64,000 nt of DNA from DATFWC01 sp963777755 (GTDB lineage: Bacteria; Pseudomonadota; Alphaproteobacteria; Rhizobiales; Xanthobacteraceae): NCBI GenBank assembly GCA_963777755.1, contig CAVZSC010000033.1, forward strand, positions 1 through 64,000. The letters run 5' to 3'. Below the pieces are notes generated by a model, which saw only the letters and a program-made list of their open reading frames with translations, was not told the DNA's origin and made no database searches. Shown here piece by piece: positions 56,072-64,000 of this stretch. Position 1 is the first letter of the stretch, and every line of letters starts with the position of its first letter. Made by a program: the position numbers and the translations under genes.

Positions 56072-56910
56072 GAGGCGTCTCCCGATTGCTGTGCCGGCTT
56101 CCTGGTGCCACGCATGCTGCGGTAGATACGCTCGCGCAGCGCGACGAACCGCTCGTGCAGCCGGTTCTCGGGCGACCAGCGCGGTTGCGGCAGGTCGACC
56201 GCGAATTCCACGAACGCTCCGCTCGCCAGATCGGTCAGGAGCAGGATCCGGTCGGAGAGAAACACCGCCTCCTCGATGCTGTGGGTGACGAACACGATGG
56301 TGCAGCCGGTCTCGTGCTGGATGCGCAGGATCTCCTCCTGCAGGGTCTCGCGCGTCTGCACGTCGACGGCGGCGAACGGCTCGTCCATCAGCATCAGGGT
56401 GGGGTTGGCGGCGAGCACGCGCGCAAGGCCGCAGCGCTGCCGCATGCCGCCCGAGAGCTGGTACGGATAGGCGCGCTCGGATCCGCCGAGGCCGACCAGC
56501 ATGGCCATGCGGCGGGCGACTTCGCGCCGCTCGGCGACCGGGCGCCCGGCGCAGGTCAGGCTGAACGCGATGTTGTCCTCCACCGTCATCCAGTCGAACA
56601 GCGCATAGGACTGAAACACCACGCCGCGGTCGGGTCCCGGGCCGGTGATCTCCTTCTCCTCGATGAAGGCGTAGCCCGAGGTGGGCGCGAGGAAGCCCGC
56701 GATGATGTTGAGGATCGTGGTCTTGCCGCACCCGGACGGACCCAGCAGCGACACGATCTCGCCCCGGCGGATCGAAAACGAGACGCGGTCGAGGATGGCG
56801 CGATCGTCATAGGCGAACGACACGCCGTCGAATTTGAGGATCTCGACGCCCTTGGCCGCCGGGCGATCGGCGCGCATTGGGAATTCCACCACCGCATGCG
56901 CCCTGGTCAT
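56068..56910 (-). CDS. ABC transporter ATP-binding protein (NitT/TauT/SsuB-type)
   Basis: The 280-residue ATPase has Walker A SLLGPSGCGKTTILNIIAGF, Q-loop VVFQSYALFDWMTVEDNIAF, signature YQLSGGMRQRCGLARVLAAN, Walker B LMLMDEPFAAVD and the H-loop VFVTHSIEEAVFLSDRILLL. All catalytic residues are present. It energises the permease at 55280. The gene is divergent from the receptor at 57118, with a 207-bp regulatory region between them. Start ATG 56910 gives MTRAHAVVEFPMRADRPAAK; an internal start at residue 12 is possible. Confidence 0.93.
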   Translation of the reverse strand: MTRAHAVVEFPMRADRPAAKGVEILKFDGVSFAYDDRAILDRVSFSIRRGEIVSLLGPSGCGKTTILNIIAGFLAPTSGYAFIEEKEITGPGPDRGVVFQSYALFDWMTVEDNIAFSLTCAGRPVAERREVARRMAMLVGLGGSERAYPYQLSGGMRQRCGLARVLAANPTLMLMDEPFAAVDVQTRETLQEEILRIQHETGCTIVFVTHSIEEAVFLSDRILLLTDLASGAFVEFAVDLPQPRWSPENRLHERFVALRERIYRSMRGTRKPAQQSGDAS

Positions 56911-57117
56911 GGTCCGGCCTCGTCAGGCTTGCGTGCATCTCCTGCGGACGAGCAAGGATCGCGCCAGCGCCTGCCCGCGAACGCTGCCGATCTTGGCGCC
57001 GGATTGCCGCCCTGGGGCGCAATTACTTGCCGGAACAGGGCGATCGCGCTTGAGGCCGGCCGCGCCCCGACGCCTAGTATCTGCTGCCGGGTTCAGGGAA
57101 ATTTCGGAGCAAGCCCT

Positions 57118-58116
57118 ATGCGTATCGTCAGAACTCTCGTCCTCGCCGCGGCCATGTGCGGGGCGGCCGGCGCGCAGGCCGCCGACATCCGCATCGGCTG
57201 GCAGACCGGCGTGGTGAACACGCTCCTGACCTACGCGCAGCAGAACGGGCTGTTCAAGGACGTCGGGCTCTCGGTTGAACTCAAGCCGTTTCCGGCCGGC
57301 CCCGCCATGTTGCCGGCCTTTGCGGCGGGCGAGATCGACGTCGGCTGGATGGGGGAATTCCCCGCCGTGACGGGATTCGTGAACGGGCTGCCGGTCCGCC
57401 TGTTCATGGTCCAGAGCATGCTCCGCACCGATGTTCGGCTCGTGGCCAATCCGGCGACGGGCGCCAAGACAATTGCCGATCTCAAGGGCAAGAAGATCGC
57501 GGTGACCATCGGCTCGACCAGCCATTTCCATCTGCTGCGCGCGCTCGATCAGGCGGGATTGACCCAGAGCGACGTGACCATGGTCAATCTCGCGCCGGCC
57601 AACATGGCGCCGGCGTATCTGGCCGGTCAGGTCGATGCGATCCTCACGTGGGAGCCCGCAGTCGGAGAGGTCGAGGCGCAGGGCGGCAAACGCATCGCCA
57701 CGACCGAAAGCCTCGGCACCGTCACCGGCCTGTTCGGCGTGGCGCGCGAGGATTACCTGAAATCCAAGTCCCCCGAGATCGGCAAGCTGATCAAGGCATG
57801 GGACAAGGCGCTTGCCGCCTACGCCGCTGCCCCGCGCACGGTGATAGAAGCCGAAGCCGCACGGCTGAACCAATCGGTCGATGCGGTCGAGGCCCTGCTG
57901 TCGCGGCAGAACGTGACATTCCCGAGCTTCACCGAACAGCTCGGCTCAACCTATCTCGGGACCACGGCTGACAAGAGCCGCGCGCGGATCACGACGCACG
58001 TGCACGACATCGCCCAGTTCCTGCTGAAGATCGAGCGCATCAAGGCCGTGCCGGCGACCCTCGCCGACCTGATCGATCCGAGCGCAATTGCCGCGCACCC
58101 GGGCCGGCCCAAGTGA
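57118..58116 (+). CDS. NMT1/THI5-like ABC substrate-binding protein
   Basis: The 332-residue receptor has a signal peptide (RTLVLAAAMCGAAGAQAAD). Its mature blocks are IRIGWQTGVVNTLLTYAQQN, FPAGPAMLPAFAAGEIDVGW, MGEFPAVTGFVNGLPVRLFM, ATGAKTIADLKGKKIAVTIG and LTWEPAVGEVEAQGGKRIAT. It is clearly a paralogue of the frameshifted receptor at 61276, with which it shares FPAGPAMLPA-AA-EID--WMGEFP-VTG. It most likely serves the ABC permease/ATPase pair that is divergently transcribed. GGAGCAAGCCCT precedes the ATG. Confidence 0.9.
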   Translation: MRIVRTLVLAAAMCGAAGAQAADIRIGWQTGVVNTLLTYAQQNGLFKDVGLSVELKPFPAGPAMLPAFAAGEIDVGWMGEFPAVTGFVNGLPVRLFMVQSMLRTDVRLVANPATGAKTIADLKGKKIAVTIGSTSHFHLLRALDQAGLTQSDVTMVNLAPANMAPAYLAGQVDAILTWEPAVGEVEAQGGKRIATTESLGTVTGLFGVAREDYLKSKSPEIGKLIKAWDKALAAYAAAPRTVIEAEAARLNQSVDAVEALLSRQNVTFPSFTEQLGSTYLGTTADKSRARITTHVHDIAQFLLKIERIKAVPATLADLIDPSAIAAHPGRPK

Positions 58117-58138
58117 TGGGTGGCAGACGCCAACGCCA

Positions 58139-59509
58139 GTGGACCTCCCCAAGCGCCTCCATCTCGGCGTGCTGCGCACGCTGATCGGGCGCGACACGGC
58201 ATCCGGGCACGAGGTCCTCGCCGCGCTGCATGCGAGGATCGACGCATACGGCAACCACAACCCGGTGTGGCTGCATCGCGTTTCCCCGCAGGCTACGCAC
58301 GAGGCGCTGCGCGCCGTCGCCGCACGGCAAGCCGACGGGCCGGACCTGCCGCTCTTCGGCGTTCCGTTTGCGGTGAAGGACAACATCGACGTGGCCGGCC
58401 TGCCGACGACGGCCGGCTGGCCGGCCTACCGCTACATCGCCAAACGGTCCGCCAGGGTCGTGCAGCATCTCGAGGAGCTCGGGGCGATCCTGGTGGGCAA
58501 GACCAACATGGACCAGCTGGCGACCGGTCTTACCGGCACACGCTCGCCGCTCGGCCCGGTTCGCTCGGTCGCCAACGACGCCTACGTGGCGGGCGGGTCG
58601 AGCTCAGGCTCGGCGGTGGCGGTGGCGGCAGGTCTCGTCTGCTTTGCGCTCGGCAGCGATTCCGGCGGCTCGGGCCGCATCCCCGCAGCATTCAATGGCG
58701 TGGTCGGGTTGAAGCCGACGCGCGGCCTCGTCTCCCTGGCCGGCACCGTGCCAAACTCGCGCACGCTCGATTGCGTGTCGGTCTTCGCCACTTCGGTCGG
58801 GGATGCGACCGAGATCCTGGAACACATCGGGAGCTTCGATCCCGATGACCCGTTCGCACGGCCCCTCCCGGGCGATCTTGCGTCGCTTGCGACGCGGGCT
58901 CGGCCGGCGGCGGTGGGCGTGCCGCAAGCCAGCGATCTGAATTTCCTCGACAGCGCGCAGGCCAGCGCCTGTTTCGACGCAGCGCTGGCCCGATTGCGGG
59001 CGTCCGGCGCGCAAATCCGGCCGATCGACTTCGCGGCCTTTCGGGAAGCCGGATCGTTCATCCTGGCAGGCCCGTGGATCGCCGAGCGGATTGCCGCGAT
59101 GCCGGAGGCCATCGCGCAGCACAGGGACACCCTGCTGCCGGTCATCCGCACCGTCTTCGATGGCGCAGCCCGATGGAGCGCGACGGATGTCTTCCGCTAC
59201 AGCTATCGGCTGGCGGCACTGCGCCGCACCGTCGAGACGATCTTTCAAGAGATCGACGTTCTGGTCGTGCCGAGCGCGCCTCGGCCGATGACAGTCGCCG
59301 AGGTTGCGGTCGATCCGATCGGCCGCAACGTGCAGCTCGGCACCTATTCGTATTTCGTCAACCCGCTCGACCTGTGTGCCATAGCGGTTCCGGCTGGCAG
59401 CGCCGACGGCGGCGTGCCGTTCGGCGTCACTTTCGTCGGCCCGGCTTTCGCCGACATGCGTCTTGCCTGCATCGCTGCGGCGTTCGAGCGTGGGTGCGGC
59501 GTTGCCTGA
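58139..59509 (+). CDS. Amidase, allophanate hydrolase-like
   Basis: This 456-residue amidase-signature enzyme shows the Ser-cisSer-Lys triad: lysine in GVPFAVKDNIDVAGLPTTAG, cis-serine in AGGSSSGSAVAVAAG, nucleophile in LGSDSGGSGRIPAAFNGVVG. The sequence PNSRTLDCVSVFATSVGDA is typical of allophanate hydrolase (AtzF/DUR1 amidase part) rather than general amidases. The C-terminal allophanate hydrolase domain is absent. It follows the receptor gene by 22 bp. The start is uncertain: GTG 58139 was chosen; a TTG at 58088 would overlap the receptor. It could cleave a urea- or amide-type compound imported by the transporter. Confidence 0.85.
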   Translation: MDLPKRLHLGVLRTLIGRDTASGHEVLAALHARIDAYGNHNPVWLHRVSPQATHEALRAVAARQADGPDLPLFGVPFAVKDNIDVAGLPTTAGWPAYRYIAKRSARVVQHLEELGAILVGKTNMDQLATGLTGTRSPLGPVRSVANDAYVAGGSSSGSAVAVAAGLVCFALGSDSGGSGRIPAAFNGVVGLKPTRGLVSLAGTVPNSRTLDCVSVFATSVGDATEILEHIGSFDPDDPFARPLPGDLASLATRARPAAVGVPQASDLNFLDSAQASACFDAALARLRASGAQIRPIDFAAFREAGSFILAGPWIAERIAAMPEAIAQHRDTLLPVIRTVFDGAARWSATDVFRYSYRLAALRRTVETIFQEIDVLVVPSAPRPMTVAEVAVDPIGRNVQLGTYSYFVNPLDLCAIAVPAGSADGGVPFGVTFVGPAFADMRLACIAAAFERGCGVA

Positions 59510-59540
59510 CGACTCACGCCCGTCTTCACTTCGTCTCCCG

Positions 59541-60824
59541 TCACTCCGCCCGCCCGAGGATGTCCATGATGGCGAGCGCCAGCACCTGCGCGGCAGGCAC
59601 CGCCTTCGCCGTATGGATGTACTCGTTGACCGGCGGCCAGCCGTCCTCGCCGGGACCGAAGGTCACCGACGGGATGCCGGCGTGCGAGAAGCGGATCGTG
59701 TCGCAATAGGCGTTCTTGCGGTAGTAGATCGGTTCCTTGCCGAGCACCTTCTCGTAGGCCGAGGTCAGCGCCGCGACCGGCTCCGCATGCTTCTGGACTT
59801 CCTCGGTCGCCGCCACGAACAGCGATCCCGGCACCAGGCGCGCACGCGCCTCGAAGGTCGGGTCGGCGGCCCGGCATGATGCGATCACCGCCTCGATGTC
59901 GGCGAGGATCGATTCGAGCGTCATGCCCGGCACGATGCCGACGATCGCCGCTACGCCCGTGCACTCCGCCGGCGTGAACTGCATCTCGCGCGGAACGCCG
60001 GCGCGCATGCGGGTGAAGCAGGCCATCGGCCGCGTGCCGCCGTAGAGCGCGGGCGCCGTATGGGTGAAGGTCATCCGCTCCATGGCGGCGACCAGCTTCG
60101 CCATGTGCGAGATCGCATTGACGCCGGTGTCGGGCCGCCACAGGTGCGACTTGGTGCCGACCGTGGTGAGCTCGACCACGCAGTTGCCCGCGTGCGCCAC
60201 CGCGATGCCGATGCCCCAGTCGTCGGCCGACCGCGTCCAGCCGCTCGGCTCCGCGGTGATCTCGAAGTCGGCGGTGAGCCCGATCTCGTCGACCAGGTAG
60301 ATGGCGCCGTTCGGCCCGTGCTTCTCCTCGTCCACGGTGTAGACGCAGCGCAGCGTGCCTTTGAGCTCGACGCCGTTGCGGCGCAGCGCATCGACCGCGA
60401 GCAGCGTGCAGGCGAGATTGCCGCGCGTGTCCGAAGTGCCCCGTGCGTAGAGGCGGCCGTTGCCGAGGGTGGGGTTGTAGGGATTGCCGCCGGTCGCGGT
60501 CCAGGCAGCGGGATCGCCCGCCGGATAGGTGTCGAGATGGTCGTTGACGATCAGGCTCGGCCCGTCGCCGCGTCCCGCCCAGGTGGCGATGACGTTCGGC
60601 CGCCCCGGCTGTTTCGCCTTGAGCTCGACCTCGAGGCCCATCGCTTGGAGCTTCCCGGCGACCGTCAGCGCAATCACCTCCTCGCGGCCGGACGGCATGT
60701 CGGGGTCGAGCGGGTTCTCGGCATCCGGCTGACCGGCGACGACGAGCTCGCGGGTGAGATCGAGCCACATCTCCTCGGTGATGCTGTCGATCACGCGCTG
60801 TTCCAGGTCGCTGAGGTTGCGCAT
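59541..60824 (-). CDS. M20 family metallohydrolase (ArgE/DapE-like)
   Basis: The 427-residue dinuclear zinc amidohydrolase has ligands in VNDHLDTYPAGD, LYARGTSDTRGNLAC, YTVDEEKHGPNGA (the EE pair includes the general base) and TADFEITAEPSGW. A dimerisation lid follows, with TVGTKSHLWRPDTGVNAISH. The late histidine is in NEYIHTAKAVPAAQ. The length matches ArgE/DapE and also YlmB-type formylaminopyrimidine deformylases. It is transcribed with a Rid protein and a receptor gene upstream (gap of 8 bp). It probably hydrolyses an N-acyl or N-carbamoyl compound. Confidence 0.88.
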   Translation of the reverse strand: MRNLSDLEQRVIDSITEEMWLDLTRELVVAGQPDAENPLDPDMPSGREEVIALTVAGKLQAMGLEVELKAKQPGRPNVIATWAGRGDGPSLIVNDHLDTYPAGDPAAWTATGGNPYNPTLGNGRLYARGTSDTRGNLACTLLAVDALRRNGVELKGTLRCVYTVDEEKHGPNGAIYLVDEIGLTADFEITAEPSGWTRSADDWGIGIAVAHAGNCVVELTTVGTKSHLWRPDTGVNAISHMAKLVAAMERMTFTHTAPALYGGTRPMACFTRMRAGVPREMQFTPAECTGVAAIVGIVPGMTLESILADIEAVIASCRAADPTFEARARLVPGSLFVAATEEVQKHAEPVAALTSAYEKVLGKEPIYYRKNAYCDTIRFSHAGIPSVTFGPGEDGWPPVNEYIHTAKAVPAAQVLALAIMDILGRAE

Positions 60825-60832
60825 CGCGGGCC

Positions 60833-61279
60833 TCACGCGGCGGCCTGACGGCGCGCAACGCGCTCGTCGATCAGGGCCACGGCCTCGATCTCCACGTCGG
60901 CGCCCTGCTCCAGCTCGACGATGCCGATGCCCGTGGTGGCCGGCGGGTCTTCGCGCCAGATCTCGCGGCGAATGCGATCGAGCACCGGCCACTGGCGTTT
61001 GCGGTCGGTGAAATACATCGTCATTTTGATCACGTCGGCGAGCCCGCTGCCGCCGTGCGCCTGCACGGTCAGCTCCATCTGGGCGAAGATCCGGCGGATC
61101 TGCCCTTCGACGTCGCCTGCCAGCACCTTGCCGGTCACCGGATCGCAGCCGATGAAACCGGCCGTGTAGATGAGGCGGCCGGCCCGCACCCCGGGCGACA
61201 GCCAGCCTTCGAAGATCGGGCCGAGGCCCGGAACCGGATTGATCTCCTTGCCCATAGGACCGCTCCGCGGCTTGCTCAT
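60833..61279 (-). CDS. Rid family protein (YjgF/YER057c/UK114), catalytic arginine replaced
   Basis: The 148-residue protein has the Rid fold: AGRLIYTAGFIGCDPVTGKV, QIRRIFAQMELTVQAHGGSG, DVIKMTMYFTDRKRQWPVLD and TTGIGIVELEQGADVEIEAV. RidA uses an arginine in a PAR motif to hydrolyse enamine/imine intermediates; here the position reads DPPATTGIGI, so the arginine is replaced. It therefore belongs to another Rid subgroup, perhaps with a different deaminase-like function. Its ATG overlaps the receptor's stop by 4 bp, so it is coupled to the transporter receptor. Confidence 0.88.
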   Translation of the reverse strand: MSKPRSGPMGKEINPVPGLGPIFEGWLSPGVRAGRLIYTAGFIGCDPVTGKVLAGDVEGQIRRIFAQMELTVQAHGGSGLADVIKMTMYFTDRKRQWPVLDRIRREIWREDPPATTGIGIVELEQGADVEIEAVALIDERVARRQAAA

Positions 61280-62293
61280 TTCTTGCTCGCGGCGAGGAAC
61301 GCCTGGATCGGCTGGGTGTTGAGGATCTTCGACCAGTCGCTCGGCGGTGCCGTGATGCGCTTTTCGCCCACCAGGAAGGCGCCGATGCCCTGCAGGTGCT
61401 TCATCAGGCGCGAGTTCGAGCTCCTTTCCCGGCGGGCCCATGAAGTCGGCGGTGAGGAGCTCCTCGAACGAAGGATGCCGCGCGTTCTGCCGGGCGATCA
61501 GCGCGTCGAACTCGTCGGCCGACAGGTTGACGCGCTTGGCCTCGTACTGGCGGGTGTTGCGCGGGTCGGCGCGATAGGCCGCCATGGCATCGACCCATGC
61601 GGCGAGAAAGCGCTGCATGGTGTCCGGGTTGTCCTTGGCGAAGGCCGACCGCACCACCCAGACGCCGCCGGTGATCATCTTGAGGCTCTCGGTGGTGGCG
61701 ATCGTCTTGCCGCTTGCCTTCTCGATCAGGCCGATGTTCGGCTCCCAGGTGAGCGCCGCGTCGATCTGCCCCGCCAGGTAGGCGGGCGGCATGTTGGCCG
61801 GCGCGAGATTCACCAACGTGACCTCGTCCTGCTTGAGGCCGGCCTGGGCGAGCGCGCGCAACAGGTGATGATGGCTGGTGGAGCCGACGCTCACGCCGAT
61901 CTTCCTGCCCTTGAGATCGGCGACGGTCTGCGCGCCCGTCGCGGCGTTCGCAACCAGGCGCACGTTGGTCGTGTCGATGCGCTCCATCATGAAGATCTCG
62001 ATGCCCATGCCGTTCGAATATCCGGTGACGACCGGGAACTCGCCCATCCAGGCGATGTCGATCTCGGCTGCCGCCAGCGCCGGCAGCATCGCCGGGCCCG
62101 CCGGGAACGGCGTGAGCTTGGCGTCGATCTTCTTCTTGGCGAACAGGTCGGCATTGACCGCGTACATCAGCTGCACGTTGATGTCGCCGGTCTGGTAGCC
62201 GACGCGCAGCGGCGTGCTCGGCTGCGCCTGGGCGGCGGTCAGAGAGCCGATCAGACCGCAGATGAGCAGCAGAGCCGCACCGATGCGTGGCAT
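61276..62293 (-). pseudogene. NMT1/THI5-like substrate-binding protein, one frameshift near the 3' end
   Basis: The gene starts MPRIGAALLLICGLIGSLTA (signal peptide) and carries RVGYQTGDINVQLMYAVNAD, FPAGPAMLPALAAAEIDIAW, MGEFPVVTGYSNGMGIEIFM and LTWEPNIGLIEKASGKTIAT. After FMGPPGKEL the frame is lost. The correct C-terminus NSRLMKHLQGIGAFLVGEKR, ITAPPSDWSKILNTQPIQAF is in the next frame and ends at 61276. One extra base near 61417 (CTCGAACTCG) explains it. The out-of-frame version runs into the Rid gene as a false fusion. It is a paralogue of the receptor at 57118. The mutation may be a sequence error. Confidence 0.85.
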
Positions 62294-62418
62294 GCGAGCC
62301 TCCCTGGCGATCGCGTTGGGCCTGCAACGCGGCAGGCACCCTGGTGCGAAGGATGCTCCCCTGTGGGGCTCGCGAGCGAAAGCAAAACCGACCGATCCCG
62401 GCAACTAGTTGCCGCATT

Positions 62419-62502
62419 GGCGAATGGCGAATAGCGGGGGGCGAATAGGGAGAGAATCCGAGCCGGAGCGCCCCTATTCGCTATTCGCCATCCGCCATTC
62501 GC
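62419..62502. repeat. REP-like palindrome, copy 2
   Basis: GGCGAATGGCGAATAGCG (62419-62436) and CCTATTCGCTATTCGCCATC with CGCCATTCGC (up to 62502) form a long imperfect palindrome with the same repeat words as 54239-54303. It lies in the 269-bp divergent region between the receptor at 62293 and the DUF1080 gene at 62563. Confidence 0.65.
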
Positions 62503-62562
62503 TTTGCTATCGTTTTACTGTCAGACAAAAACTGTTCATCAATAATGCGGGAGGAAACGACA

Positions 62563-63156
62563 ATGAAACGCTGGTCCACCCTTGCGATCGGGCTCGTGTT
62601 CATCGGGGCCGCCGCACTGTGGCAGTCGCCCCAAGCCTCAGGTCAGGCCGATGCCGGCTGGGTCACGCTGTTCGACGGCAAGAACCTCGACAGCTGGAGC
62701 GCGATCGGCGACGCCAACTGGAAGGTTGCCGAAGGGGCCGTGGCGGCCGACAAGGGCAACGGCTTCCTGGTCTCGAAGAATTCCTACAAAGACTTCCAGA
62801 TCCGCGCCGAGTTCTGGGTGGACGACGCCGCCAACAGCGGAATCTTCATCCGCTGCACCGATCCGCAGAAAATCACCGCCACCAATTCCTACGAGGTGAA
62901 CATCTACGACCGGCGGCCCGATCCATCCTACGGCACGGGAGGCATCGTCAATTTCGCCAAGGTCGACCCGATGCCCAAGGCCGGCGGCAAGTGGAACGTG
63001 TTCGAGATCACCGCCAAGGGATCGCAGCTGATCGTCGTCTTCAATGGAACAAAGACCGTCGACATCCAGGACAGCAAATTCGCCGCCGGGCCCTTCGCCC
63101 TCCAGTACGGCGGCGGTGTCGTCAAGTTCCGCAAGGTCGAGATCAAGCAGCTGTAA
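62563..63156 (+). CDS. DUF1080 (3-keto-disaccharide hydrolase-like) secreted protein
   Basis: The 197-residue product has a signal peptide (about 1-28, LAIGLVFIGAAALWQSPQAS). The DUF1080 concanavalin-like domain follows: WVTLFDGKNLDSWSAIGDAN, YKDFQIRAEFWVDDAANSGI, NSYEVNIYDRRPDPSYGTGG and FALQYGGGVVKFRKVEIKQL. In studied relatives this domain hydrolyses 3-keto-glycosides. Location is periplasmic. GGGAGGAAACGACA precedes the ATG at 62563; an ATG-like start at 62545 is less likely. The next gene begins 3 bp after its stop, so they form an operon. Confidence 0.9.
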   Translation: MKRWSTLAIGLVFIGAAALWQSPQASGQADAGWVTLFDGKNLDSWSAIGDANWKVAEGAVAADKGNGFLVSKNSYKDFQIRAEFWVDDAANSGIFIRCTDPQKITATNSYEVNIYDRRPDPSYGTGGIVNFAKVDPMPKAGGKWNVFEITAKGSQLIVVFNGTKTVDIQDSKFAAGPFALQYGGGVVKFRKVEIKQL

Positions 63157-63159
63157 CCC

Positions 63160-63657
63160 ATGAACGAGCTCCTGCCGCTCGCCGAGACCATTGCGGCCAG
63201 GTTGATCGAGCGGCGCGAGACCATCGCGGTTGCCGAAGGCTCGGCGGGCGGGCTGATTTCCGCCGCCCTGCTCGCCGTGCCCGGCGCGTCCGCGTATTTT
63301 CTCGGCGGTGCCGTCGTCTATACGGCGGCGGCGCGGACCGCCCTGGCCGACATCGGCGCGGCCGACATGGCGGGGCTGCGGCCGGCGAGCGAGCCCTATG
63401 CGGCGCTGCTGGCGCGCCGGCTGCGCGAGCGGCTGGGCGCCACCTGGGGCCTGGCGGAAGCCGGCGCCGCCGGGCCGGCCGGCAACCGCTATGGCGATCC
63501 GCCGGGCCACACCTGCCTCGCGGTCGCTGGGCCGGCGGAGCGCGTCCTCACCCTGCGCACCGGCAGCGGCGACCGACAGGCCAACATGCGGGCGTTCGCG
63601 GCGCGCGCGCTCACGCTGATGGGTGAAGCGCTCGACGAAGCCGGAGGTCGCGGATGA
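63160..63657 (+). CDS. CinA C-terminal family protein (nicotinamide nucleotide amidohydrolase-like)
   Basis: The 165-residue protein corresponds to the C-terminal CinA (PncC) domain: TIAVAEGSAGGLISAALLAV (the E-G-S-x-GG-x-x-x loop of the active site), GASAYFLGGAVVYTAAARTA and LAEAGAAGPAGNRYGDPPGH. CinA/PncC enzymes deamidate NMN. Here the usual AESxTGG is AEGSAGG, a change at the serine/threonine position, so activity is uncertain. It lies between the DUF1080 and Bug-receptor genes and overlaps the latter by 4 bp, so an uptake-linked role is possible. Confidence 0.85.
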   Translation: MNELLPLAETIAARLIERRETIAVAEGSAGGLISAALLAVPGASAYFLGGAVVYTAAARTALADIGAADMAGLRPASEPYAALLARRLRERLGATWGLAEAGAAGPAGNRYGDPPGHTCLAVAGPAERVLTLRTGSGDRQANMRAFAARALTLMGEALDEAGGRG

Positions 63658-64000
63658 TCACGCGGCGCGGTTTTGTGGCGGCCACCGCGTCGTCGATCGC
63701 GGCGCCCGGGATGCTCATACGGCGTGCGCACGCCCAGGCGTGGCCGACGCGATTCGTCCGCCTCGTCGTGCCCTTCCCGCCCGGCGGCGGCACCGACGCG
63801 GTCGGCCGCATCATCGGGCAGCGGCTGTCGGAGATCTGGGGCCAGCAGCTGGTGATCGAGAACCGCGGCGGCGCCGGCAGCAACATCGGCTCCGAAGCCG
63901 TCGCGCGCGCAGACCCGGACGGCTACACCATCCTGTTCGCCTCGCTGCCGTTGGCGATCAACCGATTCATCTATTCGTCGCTGGGCTACGATGCGGTCGC
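63654..64000 (+). CDS. Bug/TctC-family receptor, 3' end outside the window
   Basis: Starting in an ATGA overlap with the CinA gene, the frame begins with a Tat-type signal, MITRRGFVAATASSIAAPGM, and then the Bug start AWPTRFVRLVVPFPPGGGTD. The blocks IIGQRLSEIWGQQLVIENRG and GAGSNIGSEAVARADPDGYT are canonical for tripartite tricarboxylate receptors. The reading frame stays open to the end of the window (about 115 residues of about 325). No downstream information is available. Confidence 0.88.
   Translation, partial: MITRRGFVAATASSIAAPGMLIRRAHAQAWPTRFVRLVVPFPPGGGTDAVGRIIGQRLSEIWGQQLVIENRGGAGSNIGSEAVARADPDGYTILFASLPLAINRFIYSSLGYDAV

Noticed and set aside
55280..56731. A 483-codon frame that seems to extend the ABC permease upstream
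   Set aside because: The upstream part is an out-of-frame reading of the ATPase gene. The permease starts at 56071 with ATGA coupling.
60833..62404. A 523-codon reading frame that looks like a receptor fused to the Rid protein
   Set aside because: The fusion results from one extra base near 61417. The proper receptor C-terminus lies in another frame and ends at 61276, overlapping the Rid start as ATGA.

Overview
The window looks like a chromosomal segment of an alphaproteobacterium of the order Hyphomicrobiales (Bradyrhizobium/Xanthobacteraceae-like). The basis is high GC content, the number of orphan periplasmic binding proteins (PF04392, Bug/TctC, TRAP DctP and NMT1/THI5-like types), twin-arginine signals of the RRxFITLLGGAAAWPLAARAQ style, a DUF3551 protein and M20/RidA/amidase catabolic clusters. 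This is inference from family composition; no rRNA or tRNA gene was seen.

Positions 1-5.5 kb hold a CocE-type hydrolase and a complete TRAP transporter (DctP, DctQ, DctM), then a small secreted protein. Positions 5.5-18.9 kb are heavily rearranged: a 5' group II intron fragment behind three consecutive hairpins, a small double-glycine-type peptide gene, a DJ-1/PfpI protein, a histidine kinase tail fused to a broken binding protein, an RsbW-like kinase tail, an intact GST and a very large cyclase/AAA regulator. After these come a phage terminase remnant, tiny ORFs and several copies of short interspersed repeats. Positions 19-28.1 kb carry the most unusual feature, an expansion of PF04392 solute-binding genes chained head to tail by 4-bp ATGA overlaps. 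Intact, frameshifted and truncated copies are present, no permease or ATPase is nearby, and the array is interrupted by an IS110-family element. More remnants of the same family lie at 10, 15.5, 17.6, 20.1 and 21.8 kb.

Positions 28.3-34.4 kb hold small secreted or unknown genes and two nearly identical 1397-bp IS256-family elements, each with its own 9-bp target duplication, 72 bp apart. Diverged copies of one GC-rich noncoding repeat flank the pair. From 34.4 kb on the region is more ordinary: an L,D-transpeptidase with a strong terminator, a DUF3551 protein, a ketopantoate reductase-like gene overlapping a MetE-like gene, and a TRAP binding protein without a signal peptide. A TPP riboswitch then precedes thiC.

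Positions 41.8-54.2 kb contain Bug and NMT1-type binding proteins, a methyltransferase, a DUF3500 protein, a frameshifted hydrolase, a phospholipase D-like protein, a decayed calcium-binding-repeat gene, an SMP-30-like protein, a 3-hydroxybutyrate oligomer hydrolase and a lipocalin-like protein. Positions 54.5-62.3 kb look like one uptake-and-hydrolysis locus: a Crp/Fnr regulator, ABC permease and ATPase, two paralogous binding proteins, an allophanate-hydrolase-like amidase, an M20 peptidase-like hydrolase and a Rid-family protein. The window ends in a DUF1080 protein, a CinA-type amidohydrolase and the start of another Bug binding protein.

Many genes here are broken. Nearly all frame changes I could resolve are single-base gains, so part of this decay could be assembly error rather than biology.
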